Shown one piece after another: positions 10,590-21,118 of a DNA stretch of 64,000 nucleotides (position 1 is its first letter; each line of letters begins with the position of its first letter). The stretch is from NCBI GenBank assembly GCA_002794785.1, contig NBBA01000008.1:496001-560000 (forward strand), written 5' to 3'. Origin of the DNA: Coniferiporia sulphurascens. Lineage: Eukaryota > Basidiomycota > Agaricomycetes > Hymenochaetales > Hymenochaetaceae. The notes below the pieces were generated by a model. It was not told the origin of the DNA. It saw nothing but the letters and a program-made list of their open reading frames with translations, and did not search any database. The translations under genes and the position numbers were made by a program.

Positions 10590-12837
10590 TCATGCATCCA
10601 TCTGCACCAGTCGGGCATGCTTCTCGCTACGTGGGACGATGGCGCACTTGAAGGGTAAGGGGTTACTAGAGGGGCAGGAACGTCTTAGCAATCCAGTCGA
10701 CTCAGGCACACCGCAGCGCTACAAACGTACCTCGAGGTTCCGCCAGCGAAGAGCACCTCCGGGGGCTCTTCCTTTCCGGTCTCGGGGTTTACGATGGGAC
10801 TGATATCGAATGCGGCCAAGAAGCATGCGTAGGTCAACCAAACGGTAACCTCTGCGAAATGACGGCCGGGGCATAACCTATGGGACATTTTTTAAATTTA
10901 GATGACAGGAACAACAATAGGAGACGATATGCAGGAAGACAAGGACAAGACGTACCGCCTGCCGAATCCGAAGACAATGCTGCTCGGGTCGTCTTCACGG
11001 ATGCTTGCTGATTTGCCCTCAATCTCGTCGCCAGACTCGGAGCTATCGTCCCTGGCCTTCGCCAAGTGACGATCCGGGTTGAATACCTCGGGTTCGGGGT
11101 AATACCTTTCATCCCGCATCATGCACCTGATTTAATACAAAGCGTGAGAACCCCGTCGGCCAAGGGTTCCAATTGAGATATGCACACACCAGATGTTAGG
11201 AAGGACCATCGAACCGCCTGGCATAGTCCAACCACGGTAGGTGTCCGTCTTCGTAGACTGATGCGGGATGCCTGGCATCAAGCGTTAGTCAGGCGCCTTG
11301 CAGATCCTTGGGATAACGCCTACCGATGGGGACTGCGGGGTTGAAGCGGAACACCTCCTTCATGATGCACTCGAGGTACGGGAGGTCAGGCCTGTCTTCA
11401 ATAGTAGGGAGACGATCCGAGCCGATGACACGGTCAATCTCTTCCTGTGCACGCTTGACAATTTCGGGGCAGCGAGTCATCATCAGGAAGAACGCGGAGA
11501 CAGTTGCTTCCGTCTATCGGAATCGTCAGCTCCATAGGACAATTTCCTTACTAAAGAGCCGAAACTTACGGTTTCCACACCAGCTAATAAAAAAGCAATG
11601 ATCAGAATCGCTGAGTGCAAAGGTTCGGGAAAAGATCTTACCAGAATAGATCACGGCACCAATGCATCGAATGTCCTCTTCGTGTTGTTTGTCAATCTTC
11701 CCGCTGCTTTCATACTCGTCAAGAAGATGGTTGACATAGCACGGGGGAGCCGAACCAGCGGCCTATACTCAAGTTTAGCGCTCAAACGCCGAAAGTCGTA
11801 ACCTAGAGACTAACCCTCTTCTCCTTAATCTCCCTAAGCGGCATTTCCATTACCTCGCCAACAAGTTCAGCCGTCTTCAACGCGTGGCGTTTCAGACCCA
11901 TTCCTGGAAGCCAAGCCGGAAGGAAACGGACTAGTAAATGCGATCAGAACAATATAGCGCGATATATTGAAAGAAACTTCCGAGACTCACGAGCAGGGAA
12001 AAGGTCAATAATAGTACCGCCGGGGCTGCCAGCATCAGTGGACATCTTCGTAGTTTGGTTGACCAAGGCAATGTAAGCGTCATCTTCAGAGGTGACCTCA
12101 TGTCCGAACGTTGCCATGAGAATGGAGCTCGCAATAAGTCTGTGAATAAATTTCAGTCGTCGGGGTTAACGAGATCCTCAACGGCGACGAGATTCACCGG
12201 TGGACATCCTTCCTGAAGTTTTCGGGCTTGACGAGTACGCGGCGGAGGAAGTCGTGGACCTGCCCCGTCTGGATCGACCGGAAGGCGCTTACGGCATGCG
12301 AATTGAAGTGTTGCTGCATCATGCGTCGGTGCTTACGAAAGCGCTCCCCATAAGGAAGGAAGGGAAGAGTGTTTGACCAGCCCATACTTCAATCATGTCA
12401 ATGTATACTTGAGCGAAACGTCGGATTTAAAGAGGCGGGCCAGTGACTTACAGTTCACCAAGGACGAACATGCGAGGCCTGTCCGAGTACGTGGCTCCCT
12501 TCTTCTCCATCAGATCGCGCGCAGCCTCGACGGAGTTAATGATAAGCATAGGACGCCCGAGCACACTGGCATAGATGACATCGCCTTTGGTACACAGTAG
12601 CAAATTAGCACGGGCATACAACCTGCTTTGCCACCTTTGCATACCGTATGTTTTGGACCAATCCGCGAACGTCTTCCAGGCAAACTCCAGCGGCATGAAC
12701 CTTGCATTGCCAATAATAGGGTCGGAAGGGGGGCTCGGGGGGAGGTTGCTCGCCTTCGAGGGGAGCAGTACCTGCTTCATGACGAAGGTGGCAGCGGCAA
12801 AGACCGCCAGGGATAGTGTTACAGCGGAGTCGACCAT
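10590..12837 (-). CDS. Cytochrome P450 monooxygenase (copy 3, intact)
   Basis: Predicted 526-aa paralogue of the genes at 7020 and 37962. Exons (minus): 12645-12837, 12452-12584, 12198-12386, 11991-12139, 11815-11930, 11642-11762, 11570-11583, 11324-11513, 11190-11271, 10956-11126, 10731-10877, 10590-10665. It has an N-terminal anchor, the hinge PPSPPSDP, the motif AGVETT (301-306, Glu in place of the more usual Asp, an accepted variant), ExxR as EVFR (358-361), FNPDRH, and heme loop FGFGRRLCPG with Cys455. Its 190-nt exon 8 equals the 167 + 23 nt of exons 8 and 9 in the paralogues, so one intron is cleanly absent. Codon third positions look richer in G/C than in copy 2. Substrate unknown. 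A TATAAAG lies 104 nt upstream. Confidence 0.93.
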
Positions 12838-12940
12838 GTTGACGGTCGAATGGGAGAAGACAGGGGGAAAAGAGGGAAGACTGAGAAAACGAGGAAGGAC
12901 AAGCAGGTGCCGCCTAAGTACTGGAGTGGAGGTGGCGACC

Positions 12941-12947
12941 CTTTATA
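12941..12947 (-). promoter_or_regulatory. TATA box of P450 copy 3
   Basis: TATAAAG on the minus strand, 104 nt upstream of the start codon at 12837. Confidence 0.55.
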
Positions 12948-15914
12948 TTTTACATACTATCGCATGCTAGCCAGGGATAGAATCTTCTTTGAACTGTTTC
13001 AGGAAAAAGCAGCGGGTTCTTCGATCACAGAAAGGGCGCCGCGCTTGGAAGGATCGGGTGTCCACCTCTTCTCCGACGCCCGTCAACCGACTCTGCGAAA
13101 TGGCCGGATTACTATGGCCAGCACCAGACGGTTCGGCTCGCTCGTCCCCCGAGCCTAAAGCTTCAACTTTAATGTTTTCGTATTTTCCCCAGACGATTTC
13201 GAATTCGGAACAACGGCTCTGTCGTGCTAGACGTCGCGCTTTCCCGGGTTCAGAACAGCGCTGGCGTGCCGCATGTCGAGGAAGAACCTACGAGCCCTAT
13301 AGATTTGAAGAGACAGCTGATAAGAACGACTGGGCCCGACCTTGTTTTCTGGGCTCGCTTGCACCGTCCATCAGACGCAGAGCCTCCCCCCACCAGCGGA
13401 TGCGGTAAGAGAGTCCCGTAAAGGGGGCGTGTATATTCGACGAGTGCCTGACAAGGATTATTACGGCGACGACGGTGATTCTTTTTTAAACGTAATGCAC
13501 GTAAATTACGGCGGACTTGGGAAGACCTTCGCCCACGTTCTTGTCGGAGGCAGTCTGCGAAAAAAGCTGCATGGTGTGTATGGATAAGGAAGGAATACGA
13601 ACGGGGTGCGCGATACACGGACTGAAGAAGGAAGCAAAATCCGCGCCGATCCGCCAATTCCCACCTCTAAATTTTTCTTTTGCCGTCCGCCGCATATCTG
13701 CGTGACTGCGTCCGCATTCGTCCTCGAGTTCTCGATTAATTTTGCACCTTTGGCGATTCTCGTCTCATGTCTCGCACAAGTCAAAAAAAAGGTGTACCCG
13801 CTGCCAACGCCCGGTTGGGACCCGCGTTTGATATCCCAGATCAGCCAGATATGTTAGCTGTAAACGCCGCCCCGCGTTGGCACGCGTGTCCGCCAACTGG
13901 CGGGTTCACCCATCTTGGACCCCTTCGCCGGTCGCGGGTCGCACTACCGCCCCCACGTACGTACTACGTACACGTTAGCCCGCTGATGCTATGGAGAATC
14001 GCCGAGAACTGCCGGAAATGCCGAATCTTAGACTACTGCTGTTGAGTGTACTCTGGATTCGCTTCCGGACTCGGACAGGCGACACGATTGATGTTGATAT
14101 TGCTGTTCGACTTGAGCCAACACCGGAAAAACAAGTGTCGTGCCTTGCATATCGGCTTTGGGATTCTAAATCTCAATATTAATGTCGGCAGCCTTCGGGA
14201 ACGCCCGGGAGCTGCCAGTGACTGACCGTCGTTCCTGTAAGGTTCTTGGTAACGGTAGCAAAAGGCACTCGTTCTCCCCTATATTAATGAAAGACCCGCG
14301 TCTCTTCTTAGATCGTGTCTTCCCAGCATCGTCGAACGCTGGGTCGTCTACAGCCAGCATTCCCGGAGACACACGTCACGCCGGGTAAAGACCTCGGCGT
14401 TTCCGTCGTCTCTCACTGACGCGAATTTCAAAATACGTGTCGACATCCAAGATTAAAACTTGAACGATCTTCGCAAAACCTTACTTCCCTTTCCTTTCCT
14501 TTCCTTTCGCCGCGCCCGCGCGCCGGCAAAAGAAAGAAAGAAATTTCTCGAGTTCACTTCGCTAGTTCCCTACCGCACTAGTAATCTCCCTACTACGCGG
14601 CGACACGTTCCTAGATGACAAAGTACATACAGTAAATACGAGAAATTAAAACATACCGCGCCTCTCGTCTCGGCCTCCATGTTCCGCGCGACAAATCGGC
14701 CTTCTTCCAGCCCTGTGCTAGCCCGAAAGCGCCGTTATTACGAGAAGAAGACCGGCAAGCACCCTCTTTCCTGTCAATATTCTTAGTTCAAGTTTTGACC
14801 TAAGAAATTTTCTAATCCGTTAGGCGTTATATTATTAATAAATTAAAGCGTCAAACGGAGGAGGCTTTTAATATCAAGTCTACTTACAAAACGTCTTTCT
14901 GTAGCGTGGGATCCCGGTACCCCTCGGGAGAGAAATAGGCCCATTAATACAGTATATGTATCTCCGTTCCAAAGGGAATCCTCTCCACACGGGACACCCC
15001 CCACGTGTGGTCTCTATTTTAATCTGGACTCTCTTCCTAATCTTCGGTGCATTGCATAATGCTCAGTTTGTAACTACGATCGTCACTTTTTTTTTTTGAT
15101 TCTGGAACGACTGTCGTTGTCCTGGTATTATAGTTATTGAACGGTACAGACTCGGATTCTAATTAAAGAATGCCAGACCACATGATCCAAATCCGAATCA
15201 AAGAAAAAGAAAAAGATGGCGAGAAGTCCACGAAGTCACCGCAGCGCTTTTCCGCCCAGGACTCGGGAGTCGGGTCTTCGGGGGTGGTCGCTGACGAACT
15301 TGAACTCGCCAAATTTGTCATCCCTTCCAGCCGCCTGAGCGAGTATTGCAAAGCAGCGCCACCATTACTTTACTAGTCCAAATCGCGCACTAACATTTGC
15401 GTGGAATGTTTTGACAAGTAACCGTAATGAATCGAGCCGTGTAAAACATCATCGCACCAGTCAAGTAGCCACTAGTCTGAGTTTGTTACGCCACCGAATG
15501 TTGGCTTGCTTGCGATAAGATAGGCAAAAGAGTAATCCGAGTCCAGCCTCCGATTCCGGAGACGGGAACCCCAAAACATACTAGCAGAGATCCTAAGCAA
15601 TCTTCCATGCTATCCCAGCAAACTAGTAACGATATGGATGCAAGACTGCCAAAGGCGCTCGTACCCTGAGCGGCTGAGCTAAGTCGGTGCAAGACCTTGC
15701 ACAAATCACGGGGAACCAATGGTATATATTAAAACACCCCTGTAGCAGGATATAGAGCTGCGGAGTTATCCTTTACTCGGAGCAGGGGTCATTTAGAGAA
15801 AAGTGTCCAGTCCCATGTTATCGTACAGCCCTCTACTTTCTTTAGATGCTGAAAAAGATCAAGAAATGGAGGGGTGGCGGTACATGAGCGAGGCGCCAAC
15901 GCAATCGTGCACGA
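12948..15914. other. Long gene-less stretch
   Basis: About 3 kb without a supportable gene. Several open frames of 60-139 codons lie in 12.99-14.4 kb and 15.1-15.7 kb, but they overlap on different strands and show no motif, signal peptide or consistent splice structure. A short CCTTT microsatellite sits at 14488-14507. Confidence 0.5.
14488..14507. repeat. CCTTT microsatellite
   Basis: Four tandem copies of CCTTT in a pyrimidine-rich stretch of gene-less DNA. Confidence 0.8.
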
Positions 15915-17230
15915 TCACATGCCGCCGACAAACTTCGCTCCCACGTTCCCCTCAGGTCCTCTGCTTACTCCGAGGTCGCGCAATCGTCCACTCTCAAGCT
16001 CGTATACCCATCCATGGACGTAAACCTTTTTGCTCCCCGCGGCATTAGCGTCTGAGGCAGCCCATGCGTCCCTGATTATCTCGCTGCGCACGATATTCTT
16101 AACCTGTGCGCGCACGTTCGCCTCGCTTAATGCCGTAAGCGTCGCGGCTTCCTCCTCTCCGGATCCCGTGCAAGTAAACTCAGGTTTCCTGGCGAGCTCA
16201 ACGAGTGGACCAAGCCAGCGCAGAAGAGGCGTCGAGCCGTCTAAGTTAATATCAGTCAAAAGACGCACGGATGACCGGTGCGTTTTCATCGCGTGGCCGC
16301 CGCCGGTGAATTCGTGGGTTTAATGTTGATTGAGAGCGGGAGGGGATGTAGGATAGACCGAGTTAGTTTGCGACGTACATAAACTCCACAGACAGGGTGA
16401 TAAATAGAAGGGGGGGGGAGGGGATTTCGGAAGGTAGATGGTAGCTCTGACTCACCTTTCTCGTTGGGGGGTTGTTGGTACGCAAGTTTGTGTGCCCCTG
16501 CGATGCCGCCGCATTTTGTATGACCTACAACAACAACTACGCGCGATACGAGAGGATGTTAGTGAAATGGGGTCACACCATCGTTACGTTTATGCGCACC
16601 ATGCTCGACACCGAGCTCGTTAACCGCATACGTGAGGACGGACTGCGCGGAGTCGTCACTCAGATGGAATTGGCTGGTTGCAGTTACCCCAATCAGATTT
16701 ATGTACGCAACCCAAAAACGGTTAGGCTCACTTCGCGATGTTCCTGTGCACGAAGATTTCGCCCGGCTTACATGCCATGATTACGCTTTCTGGTACGCGA
16801 GAGTCGGCGCAGCCAATCCAAAGCACCTGCGATTTCGCGATGAGCTTCAGCCAATAGGAGACGATAGCCAATAGGAGGCGAAGGATCGTATAAATGGGGA
16901 AATCAGTAGCTATGCGCTTCAGTTGGGATACATCAACGGCCGAGGGCATCTTTTCCCTTGAGTTTTTGCAAAAAGCTCGTAACGAAAGAAACGGGGCCAG
17001 TTAACTGACACCGAGTGGGAAATGACTGGGATCGTCCAATATCGAGTAGGGCAATAAAGCTAAAAGCCCAGGAAAGGAAATAAGCGGGCGACGAACGAAC
17101 TCACCTTTGGGGCTTGCCCCTTCGCGCTCTCTTCAAAGAACCCTGGCTCGTATCTGTCGACATCGGACGCCCACTGGGCGTTGGAGGAGAGAAGGCGATT
17201 CAGCTCTGGGAAAGGGGTGACAGTCGTCAT
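15915..17230 (-). CDS. Beta-class carbonic anhydrase
   Basis: Predicted 233-aa zinc enzyme interconverting CO2 and bicarbonate. Exons (minus): 17105-17230, 16732-16826, 16600-16673, 16456-16536, 15915-16240; all junctions keep frame. The zinc and active-site residues are present: CADSR (Cys48, Asp50, Arg52) and GHTKCGG (His104, Cys107). The C-terminus carries the usual [17 protein letters not shown] strand. The four introns are about 58-280 nt, and the first and last are long for this window, so the gene looks broken until spliced. No mitochondrial presequence is obvious, so it is probably cytosolic. In fungi such enzymes supply bicarbonate for carboxylases and CO2 sensing. It lies alone between the P450 cluster and the dioxygenase gene. 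A TATAAAG is 168 nt upstream. Confidence 0.93.
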
Positions 17231-17397
17231 CGTGCGCTTCTAAGCGGAGATTTGGCAGAAAGATGATGATTTGGACAAGGGGGGCGGGGATAAAGAAGGC
17301 AGGAGATAAGTACTGTGTCTTCGGTAGTGGCGTTCGATGCGCTCGGAGAGGGAGGTGTAGTAGGATGTCCTGGGCCTGAACAGTGATTGCAACGGGC

Positions 17398-17404
17398 CTT
17401 TATA
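17398..17404 (-). promoter_or_regulatory. TATA box of carbonic anhydrase gene
   Basis: TATAAAG on the minus strand, 168 nt upstream of the start codon at 17230. Confidence 0.45.
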
Positions 17405-18861
17405 GCCGGAGAGTGCTACCGCGGTCCCGGTGGGGTTATGGTGCTATAAAAATAACGAAACATGAAGCGTTAGATGCAGTGAAATATGCATGTATGCATC
17501 ACGCGGGTGCGCGAAAAATCGGATAGAAAAGTAAACGGGAACGGTCGGGTCGATAATAGCAAATGGCAAAATGCGCAGCGAGTAAGTGCCTGGCAGTCAG
17601 AATAGCTGGGGAAGCGATCTCACGGATACTCACATATCGACGAAATAGCTCAAACAGCGCACGCAGTACCATGCAATGAATGGGTGTAAGAGACAGACGA
17701 ACCGCAGCGAGTCACAATTGAAGAAAAATAATCGAAACCCCATAAATACGGAAATAGACGTCATGCCGGCCTTAAATGGAATATTCGCTTGGAATATTCG
17801 TAGCCGATGACCGCCCGGTCGTAGAGTATCTTCAAGGCCGAGCACGATGCCAACACTCCCCGAGATAACCATCACATCTGCTTGATACTGTCGCGAGCGA
17901 CCATGAGATACCCGCGAAGAGAGTGGGACGCTTACAATACCCATAACTACCAACTAAACTCTATCGCATCGCCGCCCACAACTTAAAGTTCCGTATACCC
18001 CCGTTTCCTCACTGAAGATCCTACGGCAAACAAATCCGTTGAAGACGAGCGTATCAGGTCCCCCCAGCTGAATGTAGTGTCAACCACAAGAGAAAATTTG
18101 CCGCATACGAGGGCGCGCTGATCAGCCATCTCAAGGTTTTTCACAGCCAGAATTTCATTCCCCGGCAATTCGCGGCGGCGTGGGGGGAGATGAAAGTTCT
18201 ATTGCCTTACACCAGACACAGCGGGAATCATTGAGGTCCCGTTGCAAGCCCTGCGCGTTCCGTTCCGATGGCAGCTAATGAATGCATTTCACGACTCACG
18301 GCTGTGTCTGCGTCGGAACGGCCGCACCATTCCTTTGTGTATCCCGGCCTGTCTCAGCGCCACACCCCGACACGGTACGGCCATGGCAATGACCGCGAAT
18401 GCCGATTCGCCTCAAGCTCGCGACACCTTGGAACAGATTGATACTGTGGTGTTGGGAACTGATCGGGCTGCTGTTTACGCTCCGAACACCCTTTGAAACC
18501 GCATCGGTGGTTCGCTGGGAAGATGCATCAAGACTGCCGGCGCTCCCAGCCCCATTGCACGATTCGCCGGCCTTTCCCGCCCGTCACCCGATTAGCTAGG
18601 CCAGCGTTGAAGTCAGCAAGCTCATGTCGTGTCGGGGGGTGCTCACCGAAACTCAAATTAACGCGTTGAGGCAATCCCGAGGGAAATCAAGTTGAAGGCC
18701 ATTTGGATCATTTCACTAGTCTTTTAAAAACACAGAGAAGCCTCAGGAAAAACATATGTACGACTGCTACCATTAAACTCTCGTTAATTCCTCGGAGCTC
18801 ACGGCAGAGCCAGCTATCCTACAGTATTCGACAGAGTCAGTCACGAGTAGGAATATTGCTC
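17405..18861. other. Gene-less stretch upstream of carbonic anhydrase
   Basis: No supportable gene. A 107-codon minus-strand frame near 17630-17953 is hydrophobic towards its end but lacks recognisable motifs. Confidence 0.5.
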
Positions 18862-20320
18862 CTAAGCTTGGGTGGCAGCCTCGGGAACGCCGTCCTTGTC
18901 CGGTCCATCATCGAACACCGTAGTACGTCGCATGTCACGGACCTCCATCTGGTCGCTGAAGGGCGTCGCGCGATGCATGGTCGCGCGGTTATCTATAGAG
19001 TTGCAAGTTAACGCCGACTTCCTTATAGAAAATCTTCCAAAAGCTGTGTCGACTTCTGCTCACCCCAGAATACCTTCAATTCAAAGATTAGAAAGAAGTT
19101 ACAACGCGTGGAACACTAAAATAACAGCGCTTGCTTACAAGATCACCGGCCTGGTACCATTTTACGGACACGGTGTACTGGGGCTGTGTACAGTAGTCAA
19201 TGAGCTCAGTAATGAGCTTTAACCCCTCGTCTTTAGGCATTCCGACGATCTCGGAGGCATGAGCAGCAATATAAAGCGTCTACACGGTGAAATATCAGAG
19301 CTTTCACTCTCCATTGAAAACGCCACGAGGCCCACCTCTTCTCCGTCTGGAGCAGTCTGGACGAATTTATGATAGGCAGGCGGTTTCGAATTTGCCTCAT
19401 GCTCAGTAATATTCGCGAACTCTTCAGGGGCGGCGAGCTTGCGCGAATGCCAAAGGCTTCAATGTATGGAAGGGTTAGCACGGGCAGGGTCCTTGTATCG
19501 GCCCAAACGAGGATATCTCAAGTCGGACCAATGCGCAACATTACTCACTCATGCTTGCAGACAAGTCCGCGAAGCTCGGCCTTCCTTTCTTCTGGAAGAT
19601 CGCGGAAAGCACGGCGCACGTCCGCGAATTTGGTGTCTCCTCCTTCCTTGGGCACTTTGTGTGCGAGAAGAAGCGAATACTTGCTCCTGAACTGATTGAA
19701 CGAGGAGTCTGTGTGCCAGAGCGCATTGCCTGTTCATTTCCAAAAATTTCATTCAGCTTGTGCTTTGCAGAATTAAACCGAAGATACGCGCCCTTGTTGT
19801 ACCACCAGCGGCGACTGTCCTTCTGGACTATGGACCCATCCAGATTCGTATTTCCCGCATCGAACAGCTCAGGGTATCTGAAGCGATCGGGCACATTTGG
19901 TCCTCTGAACTTGGGCACCTTTTCGAGGTCACCTAGCTGACGACTAAATGCGATATGTCCTTCATCTGTCAGTCCTGTGTTCCGATACACTGTAACTCCG
20001 AATCTACGTACGTTTCCGGATTCGTCAGGTTTGGATATCTCACATTGAAGAATTACTTGCTTACCTGGTTTGAGCCCCGACAATATCCTTTATCTGCTCG
20101 TCTGGAATAGGCTTCGAAAAATCTACTCCCTCGATCCTGTGGGACGTTGGGATATCTTGGAAAGTGCGGACAAGATTACATTCCTTACTCACTCTGCAAC
20201 AAATGTTGGGTGGAGGGGCTTGCATGTCAAGGAGCCAATCTTAACAGCTCCCGGCAAGTCGATACTCCCAGAGTCGACGCGACTCGAGTTGTCAGTCAAG
20301 ACAGATGTAGTGGAGGCCAT
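18862..20320 (-). CDS. TauD/TfdA-family Fe(II)/2-oxoglutarate dioxygenase
   Basis: Predicted 331-aa non-heme iron dioxygenase. Exons (minus): 20193-20320, 20065-20136, 19792-20003, 19549-19729, 19456-19336, 19279-19139, 19073-19064, 18992-18862; all join in frame. The iron facial triad is visible as HTD (His143, Asp145) in LWHTDSSFN and His295 in DNRATMHRAT. The 2-oxoglutarate-binding arginine lies in RDMRRTTVFDDG (Arg310 or Arg311). Length and motif spacing fit fungal taurine / 2,4-D / sulfonate-type dioxygenases; the substrate is unknown. Intron 3 appears to start GC (GCGCGT) rather than GT. Exon 7 has only 10 nt. The gene is divergent from the sugar transporter at 21119, sharing about 800 bp of upstream DNA. 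Confidence 0.92.
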
Positions 20321-21118
20321 CTCGAGTAGACCAAAGCACGTTTCGAAAGGGAGAATGACTAGTCAACTCGGGCTCTTGAATGCACCTCTGACAGCGCGCG
20401 CTTTATTCTCACATGCTATAGACACTCGCTTAAACGATTTTTCCGAAGATTACAAATTAGCCACACTGAGAGGTCATGAGTACCACGGCTAGAGTGGTCA
20501 TTTGCAGCGACAGCACGGACTCGAGGAACACGGGCGTTGCTAATAATATGGAATTTACCAGTTCACGGACAAACGCAGCCAGTTGCCTTCCTTGGTAAAT
20601 CTATTGAGGCTATTCTGTTTACTTCAGGTGGGCGACGAGCGTCGATATGTGGATGGCGGTCGAGTCGAGGCCTCCCCGGCACCTCTCGGCATTGTTGCAC
20701 AGTCTTCACTCCGCAGCTCGGCGCCTCTCGGCATCTTCGCCACAGGTCTCACCCCGCAAACCGGCATCCCTCGGCATCTCTTCCACAGGCCCCCATAGTG
20801 CGGCCCGACTCCTTTTCCTCCGTCAGATCGCACAGGTACAGAATGGATCGTGGGCACCAGACTTGGCACGCGAGGTTGTTGACCGACGAGTACAACGCGT
20901 ATGGCGGCTTTCTATCGGCCAACTGTATCTCCCGATTCAGATTTTCACTCCTGTAGAGTGCTGTCGAATGGAACGAGGGTAAACGATTACCGATCAGAAT
21001 GTGGTCATGTGCATGGGCTCGTAGCTCCTTCAAGGGCTTCTCTCTCACTTGAAAAGCAGTCGACATTTGCGAGTCGGTGCTTTTCATTGAGACCTGTCTC
21101 TGCAGATGATTCCAGGCC
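20321..21118. promoter_or_regulatory. Shared upstream region of dioxygenase and transporter
   Basis: 798 bp between two divergent start codons. It contains no gene. A three-unit minisatellite lies at 20677-20797. No clear TATA box was identified for either gene. Confidence 0.5.
20677..20797. repeat. Three-unit minisatellite (42-43 bp period)
   Basis: The core CGGCxyCyCTCGGCAT recurs at 20677, 20719 and 20762, each followed by a similar CACAG-containing segment. The third unit is incomplete. It sits midway between the divergent dioxygenase and transporter genes. Confidence 0.8.

Noticed and set aside
16241..17104. Carbonic anhydrase looked fragmented and pseudogenic
   Set aside because: Four introns with proper borders restore one 233-aa frame with all active-site residues.
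17630..17953. Hydrophobic 107-codon minus-strand frame
   Set aside because: Weak membrane character only at its end; no family recognised.
19064..19792. Apparent stops and frame changes in the dioxygenase gene
   Set aside because: All resolved by introns, although one donor is GC and one exon has 10 nt.
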